Shown here: one piece after another, positions 10,901 to 20,363 of the stretch
Layout: each line of letters starts with the position of its first letter
How positions within the stretch are numbered: position 1 is the stretch's first letter
Assembly: GCA_001939145.1 (NCBI GenBank)
Contig: LSRX01000185.1
Span: forward strand, 102,205-166,204
Source of the DNA: Symbiodinium microadriaticum
Lineage: Eukaryota > Sar > Dinophyceae > Suessiales > Symbiodiniaceae
Direction: 5' to 3'
Length of the DNA: 64,000 nt
Program-made: the position numbers and the translations under genes
The notes under the pieces: generated by a model
Database searches by the model: none
What the model saw: only the letters and a program-made list of their open reading frames with translations
Told to the model about the DNA's origin: nothing

Positions 10901-12533
10901 CTCAACAGGTGCATCCCTCTCAGCCTAAACGGAAACCCTGGACTACTTAGCCAGGTGACCATTATTTCCTTCGATATCCCTATCATGGGAAGTTCCCACG
11001 CAAGAATTCTCCGCTGCGAGGCTCCTGCAGATTCTCACCTGAAAGCCCGAGGCCCTCATGCACTCGACAGAACCCTTCCCCGCAACGTCTAACTAAATTC
11101 CAAAACCCCCCGGAACCCCTAACCCACTAACAAGCCCAAATCCTAGATGCGAGACCCCGTTTGAAGCTGGATCTGTCTTCTGTGCGCCAGATTTCTCATC
11201 CCTAAGCCCGGCACCCTAGCACTCTCAGCCAAGTCTCTGCAGCGTGACCAAGCCTTTCTGAAACTCCCGGGTCTTCTTCTTGTGGCTATCCCTGACGGTC
11301 TCGGGCTTGCGGCTTGGGCTTTAGAGTTGTAAGCCCTTGGCATAAAACCCAGGCCGGAAAGACTATGCAGAGTCAGGTTTTGGGGTGATGTCGGCGAAAA
11401 CTGGTCGACGAAGAGATCTGCATCCTCAGCATGTGTGCAGGAACGAACGCATAGAGTATAAGATACTCTTGGGACCAGGAGTCCAAAATCCATCCAAAGA
11501 AGTTCTTAGGTTTAGTGCGTTTACATGTGAGATTGCACGGCTCAGTAGAATCCCCAAACCCTCCCTGCCCGTCTCGACCTCCTCAGAGCTTTGACGAGGT
11601 TTCCATCGCCGATCTGTGTGGCCAATTTCAAAGCGGTTTCACCTCACACTGCGTCCCAAGACTCAGATTCCCGAAGGATCCTAAGTACGTCGTCAGGGCT
11701 AGCATAGAATCCCGCTTTTCGTACTATTCTGGTACATCAGCTTCAAGGTTTCGGCTTCTGGGTTCAAGCTGTCAGTGGTATACCCGGTTTCCACGATGTC
11801 GAGAAATATCTCTCCTTAAGGACCTTAAAATTCGGATTCCTGATGAGAGAAGGAGTTTCATTCTTCAGGTGGGGGTCAATGTTCGTCATGTCATCATGGG
11901 TTTGTGGGCAAGTTCACCACCCCAATCTCTGTACCCACAACCACTGCAACCTTCAACCTCCTTCCCCTTCCCATCCCAGAATCCCACAAGGAGGCGCGAG
12001 GTCGAGCGCTTAAACGCAAGCTGGAGGCGAGATTGTAGATTTGCATGGTAAAATGTCAGAAGATCTCAAGCTTGGTAAACTGAAGACTTTGGGTTTAAGG
12101 ATCTAGGAATGAGCGTCTTTTTTGTCGGGGCTTGGGGTTTCTTGGTTTTGCTGGGCAAGTTGATATTGATTGTTATTACGGTCCTTCTACTAAGTTCGGG
12201 CAAGAACAGGAAGCCCAGCCCCATTTGCGAACAAGTAACAGTCTGGCGGCCCCCAGTTTAAGCAGCCCTGTCCTTACGGGCTTAATACAGGCATCCCCAT
12301 TATAAATGCTCCAGCTCCCCGGCCGCGTTCGAGAGCACCACCAAGCCGCACACCCTCCAAAAACACTGCAACCCTTGAACCCTACAGCTCCAAATCAAGC
12401 CCCGAACACCCAACCCCTAAACCGACATGGCCGCCTGAGGCATCCTCCTCGTTTGGCGAGGCATCGGCCTCCGCTAGGGGGCTAGGGGCCACGTCCCAAA
12501 AAACAAACAAAGAATGCTACCCTACATAAAATA
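7925..12533. other. Long gene-poor stretch
   Basis: No recognised gene. Telomere-like words (AACCCT, TTTAGGG variants) are common. The longest frame is a 178-codon plus ORF at 11515-12051, Pro/Ser-rich near its end and without a recognisable motif. Other short ORFs (9773-10102 minus, 10417-10749 plus) are unsupported. Confidence 0.4.
9025..9059 (+). repeat. Dispersed 37-bp repeat, copy 2 (diverged)
   Basis: Shares CTTTCGGCACGCACACTCGC and AGGGCAGGCAGGG with the copy at 3914, in the same orientation, with several differences. Confidence 0.5.
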
Positions 12534-12598
12534 CTATTATATTATATTATATTCTATTCTATTATATTATATGTATGAATAGATAGATAAATAAATAA
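12526..12598. repeat. AT-rich pentanucleotide and GATA/AAATA microsatellite
   Basis: TATTA-type units followed by TAGATAGATAAATAAATAA. It lies about 300 bases upstream of the LINE insertion point. Confidence 0.8.
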
Positions 12599-12880
12599 GA
12601 CCCCGGGTCTCGGTTCGCCGATCCAAACATGCGGAATCCCTGTGACTGTGCGCACTTCTCCCACATGGCGGCTCCAAAACCGTTACCTGTCACGAGGATC
12701 TTGTCCCAAACACACCCGATCCTGCTCACAGTGGAGACTTTCCAACCACGACTCCGACATGAGGGTGCTAAACATGGATGTGTCATGAGGATCGCGTTCC
12801 TGACAGGCCCGCATCCTTTGTATCCTTTGACAGTTGACCCAAGAAAGGAACAGGATGATGATGATGATGATGATGATGGT

Positions 12881-12893
12881 GAGACACGCAGCT
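12881..12893 (+). repeat. Left target-site duplication of the LINE
   Basis: GAGACACGCAGCT is repeated exactly at 20584-20596. The first base after it (12894) is the first base of the U6 5' stem. A (GAT)n tract (12854-12878) lies just upstream in the flank. Confidence 0.9.
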
Positions 12894-12917
12894 GGATTCC
12901 CTTCGGGGATCATCCGA

Positions 12918-12949
<32 letters not shown>

Positions 12950-13000
12950 GGCCCCTGCGCAAGGATGACACGCACAAATCGAGAAGTGTACCAAGTTTTT
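12894..13000 (+). ncRNA. U6 spliceosomal snRNA sequence at the LINE 5' end
   Basis: The core matches the universal U6: ATTGGAACGATACAGAGAAG (containing ACAGAGA), the AGC triad region GATTAGCATGGCCCC, the internal stem-loop TGCGCAAGGATGACACGCA, and a 3' T5 tract at 12996-13000. The 5' stem-loop is intact: GGAT and TCCC pair with GGGA and ATCC around a TTCG tetraloop with a 2-base bulge. No disabling change is visible in the catalytic segments. It starts exactly at the end of the target-site duplication, so it belongs to the inserted element and has no U6 promoter of its own upstream; I would not count it as an expressed U6 gene without evidence. Confidence 0.93.
12996..13000 (+). terminator. 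T5 tract, pol III terminator of the U6 unit
   Basis: Five Ts close the U6 sequence (CCAAGTTTTT), as in U6 transcripts. LINE-specific sequence (AAGCCCCGTGG) begins directly after. If the U6 head were transcribed by pol III, transcription should stop here before the ORFs. Confidence 0.7.
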
Positions 13001-13147
13001 AAGCCCCGTGGCTCACAGGAGAAGCCCGGGTCGTGTCTGCTTCTCTTTTGGGGACCCCGTGAGGCCCGGCTCTTTTTTTCTCGTGGGCTGGCTCTGGCTT
13101 GCTCTGAGGCCTAAGGCTCCTTTTGGTGAAACTCACTGCATGCCGCC

Positions 13148-13852
13148 ATGGACGCTCATGCTGATGATGATGCTGGCGATGGGGCAACGCTTTCAGAGCT
13201 TGAGGACCTTGAAAGCCGACTGGAGGCCACCCCACATGATCATGGACGTGGAGCACCGCCGCAGTCGGGCCCTCCGCGAGGACCACCGCCACCACAACCT
13301 GTGCATCCCAGACCTGCAGCGGCCAGTGCGGATCCCTCGGCGGATGCCTCAACACCGCCGGAAGCCATGCTCAGCGACGAGGACTCCGACCCATCTCGAC
13401 GATGGCCCATGTTGGCAGTGTCCGAAGGCGGACACAGGTTCTACGCGAGAGTTCAGGGGCCACCGTTGCCCAGCGGAAAGTTTGAGGCGTCCTCGGACAG
13501 CAGCTCCTCTGTCAACCTTTCCAGCTCCGACTCACAAGCCTCGGCCTCACTTAACTCTCTCACGTGGTCGGAGACCAGCCTGGTGTTGGGCGGTCCAAGC
13601 TTGGCTGAAGCTAAGGGGGTGCTATGCAGCCAATATAGGATGGAATTATTGGCAAGCCAACCAGGTATTTCAAGCAGATCCCAGGGAGCACGTGTTGGCG
13701 TGCTCCGAAGACGGCTTCAAGATGCTCCGTGGCACATGGTACAGCAGCTGGCACACCAACATCTTACAGCCGAACGTCGCCAATCCTGGTCTAACTGGGA
13801 GTTTCAAGCGACTCACGAAAGGCGCCCGCGCCGAGGCCCGCCAGCACCCTGA
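13148..13852 (+). CDS. LINE N-terminal ORF, acidic and Ser/Pro-rich
   Basis: 234 codons from an ATG 147 bases after U6. The first 150 residues are rich in Asp, Glu, Pro and Ser (MDAHADDDAGDGATLSELED at the start; a long SSDSSSSVNLSSSDS stretch near residue 115). The last 60 are basic (RRRLQDAPW, ERRQSW). No zinc knuckle or RRM is seen. A competing frame (13008-14435) is also open and is the better one from roughly 13880, where it carries a basic helix (SVKRAYRRAQNRAKSS) running into the endonuclease frame. I infer a frame change in between. Confidence 0.5.
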   Translation: MDAHADDDAGDGATLSELEDLESRLEATPHDHGRGAPPQSGPPRGPPPPQPVHPRPAAASADPSADASTPPEAMLSDEDSDPSRRWPMLAVSEGGHRFYARVQGPPLPSGKFEASSDSSSSVNLSSSDSQASASLNSLTWSETSLVLGGPSLAEAKGVLCSQYRMELLASQPGISSRSQGARVGVLRRRLQDAPWHMVQQLAHQHLTAERRQSWSNWEFQATHERRPRRGPPAP

Positions 13853-13879
13853 GCCGGCCTGCTCTATGCTGCCTCTGGC

Positions 13880-14435
13880 TCGCCCCAGGAGCTTGTGCAC
13901 ATGTCGCTTTCAACATCTCCCAACCCTGCACCCCCATGGCCCTAGTCTCCCATGCCCTAAGCGCAGACCTCGTAGATCATCCCCAGACCCCCACATAGAA
14001 GCCTCCCAAGACAGGACCCCGAATGGTACTGCTCAGCGTCCGTCAGCAAAGGCGCCCTCCGAAGGAGCGTTGTCTGTTACTGACACACATACATGTAGAT
14101 TTCAGCTAGCAGAAACCACCCAGTGGCACCCAGTAGCGCGTCACACAAGTTCTCTTGTGAACCAATCCGGTCCCAAATCCGGATCCTGCCTCCTCACAAC
14201 TGTATGCATCAGCATGCTCGCACAGGCAGGTGGGGTGAGGGTTCCTTCTGACTCCACGTCAGGAGGGGGACTCGCCGTAACCACGGCGAGGAAGCAACGT
14301 GGAACATCGCCCCCTCGGTGGTCAGCACCCACATTGCAGCCTCCTGTCAGCTCATTCACACGTTCAGTCAAGCGTGCCTATCGTAGGGCCCAGAATCGTG
14401 CTAAGTCCTCCCTAAACCAGGGCACATGGTATTGA
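13880..14435 (+). CDS. LINE segment before the endonuclease, ends at in-frame TGA
   Basis: Same phase as the APE-RT ORF. Pro/Ser-rich, then a basic helix (KRAYRRAQNRAKSSLNQGTW). The TGA at 14433-14435 is followed without another stop by the endonuclease frame. The sense codon CGA (Arg) would give a W-Y-R-G-R motif that I recall ahead of the endonuclease in related proteins, so a CGA-to-TGA transition is the simplest reading. Its left boundary is uncertain. Confidence 0.4.
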
Positions 14436-14501
14436 GGCCGTTGGCACACTACAGAGTCGCTAGGTCGTCTCTCTGAGCCACTACGCAATCATCCCAGGCG
14501 C

Positions 14502-17498
14502 GTGCAGCCACAGCCGCCTCGAGGGCGCAGGCTCACTCCACACCTTCAGGTATTCTCCTGGAACGCCAGTGGTTTGTCTTCAGCAATGTTTCAGGAACTT
14601 ATGGCGTGGTGTGAAGTTCAAGCTGACTTAGATGCAATCATCATCCAAGAGACACATTGGCATGAAACCTCCGATTTCTGTACAGGACAGTGGCTCGCTT
14701 TGCACACTTCAGGGCGTCACATGTCGCACGAACATGGCAGGTGCTCTGGCATCCTCTTTCTGCTTCATCGCCGGCGCCTTCAGGACCCACGTATTTTTGA
14801 TATTGTGCCAGGATGGTTAGCTTTAGTCCATGCGACCTCCAAGCAAACGCAGCTCCCAGTAAGCATCATCGGCCTTTATCAGCACGTGTGGCGCAGCAAT
14901 CTCCCCACGGCCCGCAACCTTGAGCTCCGCCGCGGCCTTTGGCAGCATCTAGATAAGCACCTTCTTTCCATCCCTCAGCGGCACCACTTGTTGATATGTG
15001 GTGACTTCAACTCCACAGTTCGCTCGGATTCCACCACAGTAGGCTGTTCGGTTCCCACCGGTGCCACACCGCCTGACTCGGATCTAGCAGAGCTTCTAGT
15101 CAAGCACTCCCTGTGTGTGCTGAATACTTGGCACAACCGTAAAGCTTGCACCTTCTACTCCCCGCAAGGGAGCACCCAGATCGATTTCATCATCACTAGA
15201 CAAAACACTGCACATTTGCAAGCTAAGCGCGCCTATTCAGATCACACCTTTCCCGTAGGAGGCAGTAGGCTGTCCGGGCACTACCCCGTGCGTGCTCAGC
15301 TACCAATGCAGTCGTATCACAAGCTGCCGTCACAGGACGGCCCTGCCACGCCGCCTATCGACCTCCCTGCGCTGCAGACTGCCGTCTGCCACAACACCCC
15401 GGAGGCACAACATATGCAGGAATGCATTGCTGTACGACTTCAGCAAGTGGATGTTACAAATCTGGTGAGTGTCCATCGACACGTCAATCGCATTTTGCTT
15501 GAGGCAGCTTCCGCCGCCTTTCCGAAGCAGCCACCTGCTGACCACCGTGTGAGTGCTCAGCCTGCCTTTCGTGTCACTGCGAAGTCTGTCTGGCATATGT
15601 ATCGCAACCTCAATCGTCCTCGAGTTTGCACACCGCACGAAATCTTCTCGAAGTGGAATCTGGCTGCATCTTTTGCCAGAGCCTCAAAGATTCTTCGCAA
15701 ACAAAGCCAATCTTTAAAGAAGCAGTTCTATGAATCTCAGGTGGATCAAGCTGAACACGCTGCCAACAATAATGACCAACGCAGCCTCTTCCTCATCATT
15801 AAACGCCTTTCCCCCAAAAACCGGAACATTGCCTGTCGTCTTCGAGGCTCAGACGGCCACCTCTTGACCGGGCCAGAGCAGATGCAGCGCATAGTTGCAT
15901 ACGGCAACGAAACTTTTGCTGCCAAGGACGATGATCACCCCCGCATCCCCCTCACCACAGCCCTGCATATATCTGCCCAGGACATTGCGCAGGAGCTACG
16001 CAAACTAGGCGTCTCCAAGGCCGTGCCACGACATATTGCACCAGCAGCTGTGTGGAAGCAGTGCTCGCAAGACCTTGGTCAGATTTTGAGCCATGCTATC
16101 TGTCATCACATGCAACCAGGCACCTCTGGTGAACTGGATGAAGACTGGAAGTCAAGTTACGTCGTATGGATCCCCAAGCCAGGCAAGCCTCAATTAGACG
16201 TCGCCTCGCTTCGACCCATCGGTCTCTCCAGTCCGGCTAGCAAAGCACTGGCAGGCAGCCTACGGCAACACCTGCTGCGCGGTCTCGAGCCAGCCCTGCG
16301 CACGACTCCTCAGTTTGCCTACGCAAAAAGCAGAGGAACAGCAGATGCGCTTCTTAGAGCCCACATGCATTTCGAGGCGGTCACTCAGCTTGTGCAGAAC
16401 ACGCAATGCACCAGGTTCCAGAAGCAGGCCGGAGGCAAGGAACGTGAGGTAGTTGGAGGTCTAAGCCTGTCCCTCGACCTCTCCAAAGCCTTCGATGGGG
16501 TCACCCGAGCACATATCTACAACTCCATGGCACAGCGTGGAGTCCCCCAAGATGTCATTACCATCATACAGCAGCTCCACTACAGAGCACAATATGTGTA
16601 CCAGACGGGTACTCAATCTGGCTCCACGACCACCTCAAATGGCATTAAGCAGGGCTGTGTCATAGCCCCCTACCTCTGGAATTACTTCTCCCTAGCATAC
16701 CTTTCCATGCTCCAAGATCGTCGAAGTGAAGCTTGGGTCCAACAGGTGCTCACCCTCTTTGCTGACGATGTCTGGGGTGCCTGGGAGATACGTAATGCCC
16801 GCGACCTTGACCAGGCCATTGCTGATGTCTCACTTGTTCTCGAAGCCCTCGAAACCTTGAACATGACCATCAACTACAGCAAGACAGCAATTCTGCTTAA
16901 GCTGGTGGGCAAGGATGCTCAACGACTGAAGCAGCAGCACACCTTCATGAAGGCCGGCCAGCTGCATCTACGAGTTAGCGTGCACGGCCGAGAATGCGGC
17001 ATTCCTATTAAGGACCAACATGAATACCTCGGCACCATTGTCACCTACCGCCACCGGCATCAACGTAACATGCAGCATCGTCTGAAAGCCTGCCTCGCCA
17101 GGTATCAGGGGCTACGCAAGCTCCTGAATGGCTCTCATCACCTGGCCGTCCATCACAGACTACGCCTGTGGCAGGCGTGCATTTGCACCAGTGCGTTTTA
17201 TGCCCAGCACATTGTTGGCGTCACGTCTAGCACCATCGCTACCCTAACCACCACCTCCCGTCCCACCTTACACACATCACCACGCGCGAGGTCTGGCAGC
17301 AAGCGAATCTTCCAATGCCTGGTTGGGCGCTGCAACACACCCAGCAACAGTTTATTGCCCAGCTTGAGCACCGTGCTGAGCATGCACCCGATATCACCAC
17401 CATCTCTTCGGTGTTGCAGCACATCAAACACGAGGCCACCAAGCTCGAAGCCACGTTGCTCAGCGAAGCAGAAGGACTGGCCAAGCTTCCGCCTCTAA
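14502..17498 (+). CDS. LINE APE endonuclease-reverse transcriptase
   Basis: The frame is open from 14436; no strong ATG is near, and 14502 is a GTG. The endonuclease spans about residues 20-275: FSWNASGL, IIIQETHWH (metal-binding Glu), CGDFNST, TQIDFIITR, and SGHYPV in place of SDH. The reverse transcriptase spans about residues 545-850: SSYVVWIPKPGKP, SLRPIGLSSPASKALAG, LDLSKAFDG (motif A Asp), NGIKQGCVIAP (motif B), LFADDVWG (motif C, FADD), LNMTINYSKTAIL (motif D) and EYLGTIVTYR (motif E). All catalytic residues appear present. The meaningful reading leaves this phase between about 17245 and 17282 and continues in the next frame; the ORF end at 17498 is a shadow tail. It nicks the target and copies element RNA in target-primed reverse transcription. 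Confidence 0.92.
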   Translation: MQPQPPRGRRLTPHLQVFSWNASGLSSAMFQELMAWCEVQADLDAIIIQETHWHETSDFCTGQWLALHTSGRHMSHEHGRCSGILFLLHRRRLQDPRIFDIVPGWLALVHATSKQTQLPVSIIGLYQHVWRSNLPTARNLELRRGLWQHLDKHLLSIPQRHHLLICGDFNSTVRSDSTTVGCSVPTGATPPDSDLAELLVKHSLCVLNTWHNRKACTFYSPQGSTQIDFIITRQNTAHLQAKRAYSDHTFPVGGSRLSGHYPVRAQLPMQSYHKLPSQDGPATPPIDLPALQTAVCHNTPEAQHMQECIAVRLQQVDVTNLVSVHRHVNRILLEAASAAFPKQPPADHRVSAQPAFRVTAKSVWHMYRNLNRPRVCTPHEIFSKWNLAASFARASKILRKQSQSLKKQFYESQVDQAEHAANNNDQRSLFLIIKRLSPKNRNIACRLRGSDGHLLTGPEQMQRIVAYGNETFAAKDDDHPRIPLTTALHISAQDIAQELRKLGVSKAVPRHIAPAAVWKQCSQDLGQILSHAICHHMQPGTSGELDEDWKSSYVVWIPKPGKPQLDVASLRPIGLSSPASKALAGSLRQHLLRGLEPALRTTPQFAYAKSRGTADALLRAHMHFEAVTQLVQNTQCTRFQKQAGGKEREVVGGLSLSLDLSKAFDGVTRAHIYNSMAQRGVPQDVITIIQQLHYRAQYVYQTGTQSGSTTTSNGIKQGCVIAPYLWNYFSLAYLSMLQDRRSEAWVQQVLTLFADDVWGAWEIRNARDLDQAIADVSLVLEALETLNMTINYSKTAILLKLVGKDAQRLKQQHTFMKAGQLHLRVSVHGRECGIPIKDQHEYLGTIVTYRHRHQRNMQHRLKACLARYQGLRKLLNGSHHLAVHHRLRLWQACICTSAFYAQHIVGVTSSTIATLTTTSRPTLHTSPRARSGSKRIFQCLVGRCNTPSNSLLPSLSTVLSMHPISPPSLRCCSTSNTRPPSSKPRCSAKQKDWPSFRL

Positions 17499-18190
17499 GC
17501 CCGGCTGTTTGCTGCCCTTACTGTCAGGAAGCTTTCATCAGCGAAAATGCCATGCGTGTTCACTGTGGACTTAAGCATGAGTCTGTGCCTATGCACTCCA
17601 CCCGTACACCCACTGTCTTCTGCCCTGAGCTGCACTCGCAAGCAGGTATGCCTGCATGCCAGCTTTGCAAGAGGCAATTCTGGAGGTGGGCTCATCTTGT
17701 CGCGCATATTGAATCCGGTGCCTGCAAATGCCTAGGTGGTGACAGCGAGGTGCGTGCACCTCTGCCGCCTGATCATGCCCCGGCCCAGATCAAACAGCCC
17801 CCAACTGTGGGCCTTGGACTTTTTGAGGAGCAAAATGCAGCAAACTTGCCGCTTGTCCGTAGATCTGCATTCCAGAACAGTCTTGACTCATGGGAGAAGT
17901 GGCTGCGCATACCAGCTGTCCGCCTCGAGCTCACACAACATTGTGTTTTATGTCACTTTTGGGTGGCTGACTTTCGACATATGAAGCAGCATCTCAACAA
18001 GGCGCACCTGCATGAGCTACCCGACCTCTTACCCCGCTCCCTCACCCTGTGTGCCAGCTTTAAGTCTCAACTCCGGCGTGGCAGTGGGTGCATCTGGTGC
18101 GGTCACAAAGTGGGAGCCCCAGGCAGACATGTCAGCCAGTGCACTCCCCTAGTGCAACTCTGTGTCGCCGTCACCTATTGCAAGGATGCT
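17282..18190 (+). CDS. LINE post-RT region with four zinc fingers
   Basis: Continues the RT C-terminal region in the shifted phase (TREVWQQANLPMPGW). Four Cys/His clusters follow in order: CCPYCQEAF...HCGLKH, ACQLCKRQF...HIESGAC, HCVLCHFW...HLNKAH, and CIWCGHK...HVSQC. Fingers after the RT are common in LINEs and usually bind nucleic acid. The formal ORF in this phase runs from 17315 to 20341, but between about 18190 and 19140 its peptide is repetitive and looks like a shadow of the next frame. Confidence 0.8.
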
Positions 18191-19226
18191 AGGGCACGAC
18201 CCCGACTATGCGATCAACGAGGAAGCGGCAATATTCGCCAACTGCTGGCCGGAGCCTCCAGAGTTTCTCCTGAGCCCGTCAGCCTCCCTCAGTCCGGACC
18301 ACCGGTCGCAGAAGCGCCCACGTCCCAACCAACAACCACGTTGGCCAGGACGACATCCCTCGGACTATCAAGGACCCCGCGGGCATCCATTCGGCAGCAG
18401 CTCCTTCGGACTTCAACGACCACCGCCTCAGCACGATCCTCTCCGGCTCCTGACGAGGGTCGTTCTACAGCAGGAGCAGACCATCAGCCGGCTCTGGCAC
18501 GACAAAGCCTTCGTCTTGTTCATGAAGCAGGGGGAGGACGGCTCACTAGGAGCCTTGATGCGCGTGGCCAAGGAGTGGAACAACAAGAAGGCCCAGGAGA
18601 ACTCGACCGTCCGCTCACCACTGAAGACGGTTCTCCTGTCGAGCATGATTGGTACGCTTCTCAAGCTGGCTCAGCAGGCAGTGGCCACCGAGGAGAACAA
18701 GAAGAAAATGGTGACCGCGGAATGGCTCACGGCAAACTCCGAGTGGACTTATCGGATGTGGAACCATGCAGAGCGACGACTTGTGATCGACAACAACAAG
18801 ACTCCCCTCCAGCACGCGGAGGCAGTCCGCATCCTGACCTTCCTGCTCGAACATCTGACAGGAGAGGCGATCCAGCGATTCAACTCCACTGTGACCCTGC
18901 CCAAGCTGGAACAACAGGGAGCCAACATTGCAACGTTCGCCCTCGAAGTGTCCCTCCGTGGCAAGGAAGCTGCGGAACTGTACCACAGCTTCGAGCGACT
19001 GTGCGGCAGTGCCATCATGAACCTCATCGGTGTTTCGATGAAAAAAGACACCCTGCCGCAGTCACCGGCAGCCAAGCAACTGGCCAATCTCTTCTACCAG
19101 CGCAGACATCAGCCCGACCCTCAGCACATAACATCGCTCCGCTACCAATGCGTTTGTCAACTGTGGGTACCAGTACAGGTGATGTGCCAGCAGCGACCAC
19201 GGCAGATGCCACGGCAAGACCCCTAG
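18186..19226 (+). CDS. LINE helical domain of unknown function
   Basis: Same phase as the APE-RT ORF. First ATG at 18186 (a GTG lies at 18162). A Pro/Arg-rich linker comes first, then a helical region of about 230 residues with QQEQTISRLWHDKAFVLFMK, VRSPLKTVLLSSMIGTLLKL, TANSEWTYRMWN, PLQHAEAVRILTFLLEHL, FALEVSLRGKEAAELYHSF and a final LANLFYQRR. I recall a similar helical segment in many dinoflagellate retroelement proteins, but I could not confirm it and no named domain comes to mind. A Gag-like or ORF1-like packaging role is conceivable. It could be a separate ORF overlapping the finger ORF, or the middle of one polyprotein. Confidence 0.7.
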   Translation: MLGHDPDYAINEEAAIFANCWPEPPEFLLSPSASLSPDHRSQKRPRPNQQPRWPGRHPSDYQGPRGHPFGSSSFGLQRPPPQHDPLRLLTRVVLQQEQTISRLWHDKAFVLFMKQGEDGSLGALMRVAKEWNNKKAQENSTVRSPLKTVLLSSMIGTLLKLAQQAVATEENKKKMVTAEWLTANSEWTYRMWNHAERRLVIDNNKTPLQHAEAVRILTFLLEHLTGEAIQRFNSTVTLPKLEQQGANIATFALEVSLRGKEAAELYHSFERLCGSAIMNLIGVSMKKDTLPQSPAAKQLANLFYQRRHQPDPQHITSLRYQCVCQLWVPVQVMCQQRPRQMPRQDP

Positions 19227-20080
19227 ACCTGCCTTGCATTCGATTCAAAAGTGGCTCCAATAGCTGCTACCTCAACTCTTTTCTAAATTGCATGTGGCTT
19301 GTGGCTCGCGCCACCCATCACTGCCACTTGCTGCCAGAGGTTTTCTGGGTGCAATCAGAGCAGCCACATACGGCTACGCGTCTGATGGGGCTCCGCCTTT
19401 TAGGGTGGTCCCACCCTCAGCGACAACATGACGTGGCGGAAATCGTCGACTTCCTGCAACCTCGCTTGCTCACCGCGCCTCTTCCAGGCAGCTGGGAAAC
19501 ACGCCAGCAGACTCCGGGGGATCTTATCTACACCTCGCCAGTGGGGGCCCAAAGATGCATCATCCTCCCACTAAACCTTCAACATCCCGCGTTTGAGGTA
19601 CAGGAGCTTGTCAATCAGTGGTGCTCTCAGAGCGCCATACATGCCTTCACCGTAGCTCCATCATGGCTTTTCATGCAACTGCCCAGGTTCCACTACCGTG
19701 CGCCGGCATGGCCTGAGAAACAGCCTCATGCATATGTGCTTACGCATAGCATCAATATTCCTGTATTCCGAAGCCCTACCTGCATTGATGTCGAATGGGT
19801 GCCCTGTCGAATCATTGCATACATCCAGCACCATGGCAGCACACCGGTCTCTGGCCACTACACCACGGTGGCCTTAAAGCAGGACCAGTACTGGCTCATT
19901 GATGATGACAAAGATCCGCATCTCATGACGGGTGCACAGTTGAATCATCTCAGCGCCAATGTGTACATTGTGCTTGCAGCTCGTGTTGACTGTGTTGACT
20001 GTGACCAAGCAGCGCTGCCATCTTCAGCACTGAACCTCCCTGCCAGTAGCCATAGCAACCTCAACCTCCTGCCAGACCTT
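19140..20080 (+). CDS. LINE ubiquitin-specific-protease-like (C19) domain
   Basis: In the finger phase. The Cys box reads SGSNSCYLNSFLNCMW with the candidate nucleophile codon at 19265-19267. The His box reads PVSGHYTTV with the His codon at 19856-19858, followed by QYWLIDDD, which supplies the usual aromatic and acidic residues. The catalytic Cys and His are 197 residues apart, compact for this family. Between them are the expected QHDVAEIVDFL-type segment and a hydrophobic PSWLFMQLPRF stretch. These are hallmarks of USP/UCH-type deubiquitinases. If active, it would cleave ubiquitin or a ubiquitin-like protein, or perhaps process the polyprotein. The phase change from the helical domain falls near 19095-19150. 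Confidence 0.8.
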
Positions 20081-20081
20081 C

Positions 20082-20363
20082 ATGGCATGCTCCAAGCCCA
20101 CACGTGCGCAGCAGCTCGAGGACATCAACTGGGTGGCAGTTATGACGTCCCAGCTGAATCTGGTACGGGCGCAGCTGAGTACTCTGACACAGCAGGTCGA
20201 GAATTTGCAGCCCGGGCATGCAGAGCTGAAAGACGATCTTCACAGGCTTGGTACCCGTCTTCAGACCATGGAAATGGAGATGCGACAGAATCGGGTGATC
20301 AAAGCCAACGTGAGCCCCAGCCCGGCTCCGGCTCACATTAATCTGCACACTCTGGATGATTGA
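20082..20363 (+). CDS. LINE terminal coiled-coil ORF (93 codons)
   Basis: ATG at 20082, TGA at the end, in the APE-RT phase; the frame is open back to 20034. The peptide has regular heptads (QLNLVRAQLSTLTQQVENL, then DLHRLGTRLQTMEMEM), typical of an oligomerising coiled coil. It overlaps the tail of the protease-phase ORF, whose peptide there is featureless. It is either a separate small ORF or the true C terminus of the polyprotein. Confidence 0.55.
   Translation: MACSKPTRAQQLEDINWVAVMTSQLNLVRAQLSTLTQQVENLQPGHAELKDDLHRLGTRLQTMEMEMRQNRVIKANVSPSPAPAHINLHTLDD

Noticed and set aside
12894-13000. An independent, expressed U6 gene next to a LINE
   Set aside because: The target-site duplication ends exactly at the U6 first base, so the U6 lies within the insertion and has no U6 promoter of its own upstream.
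18200-19130. Middle part of the 17315-20341 ORF as real protein
   Set aside because: Its peptide is repetitive and rich in Arg/Gly/Ser/Pro, while the other phase carries a well-formed helical domain there.
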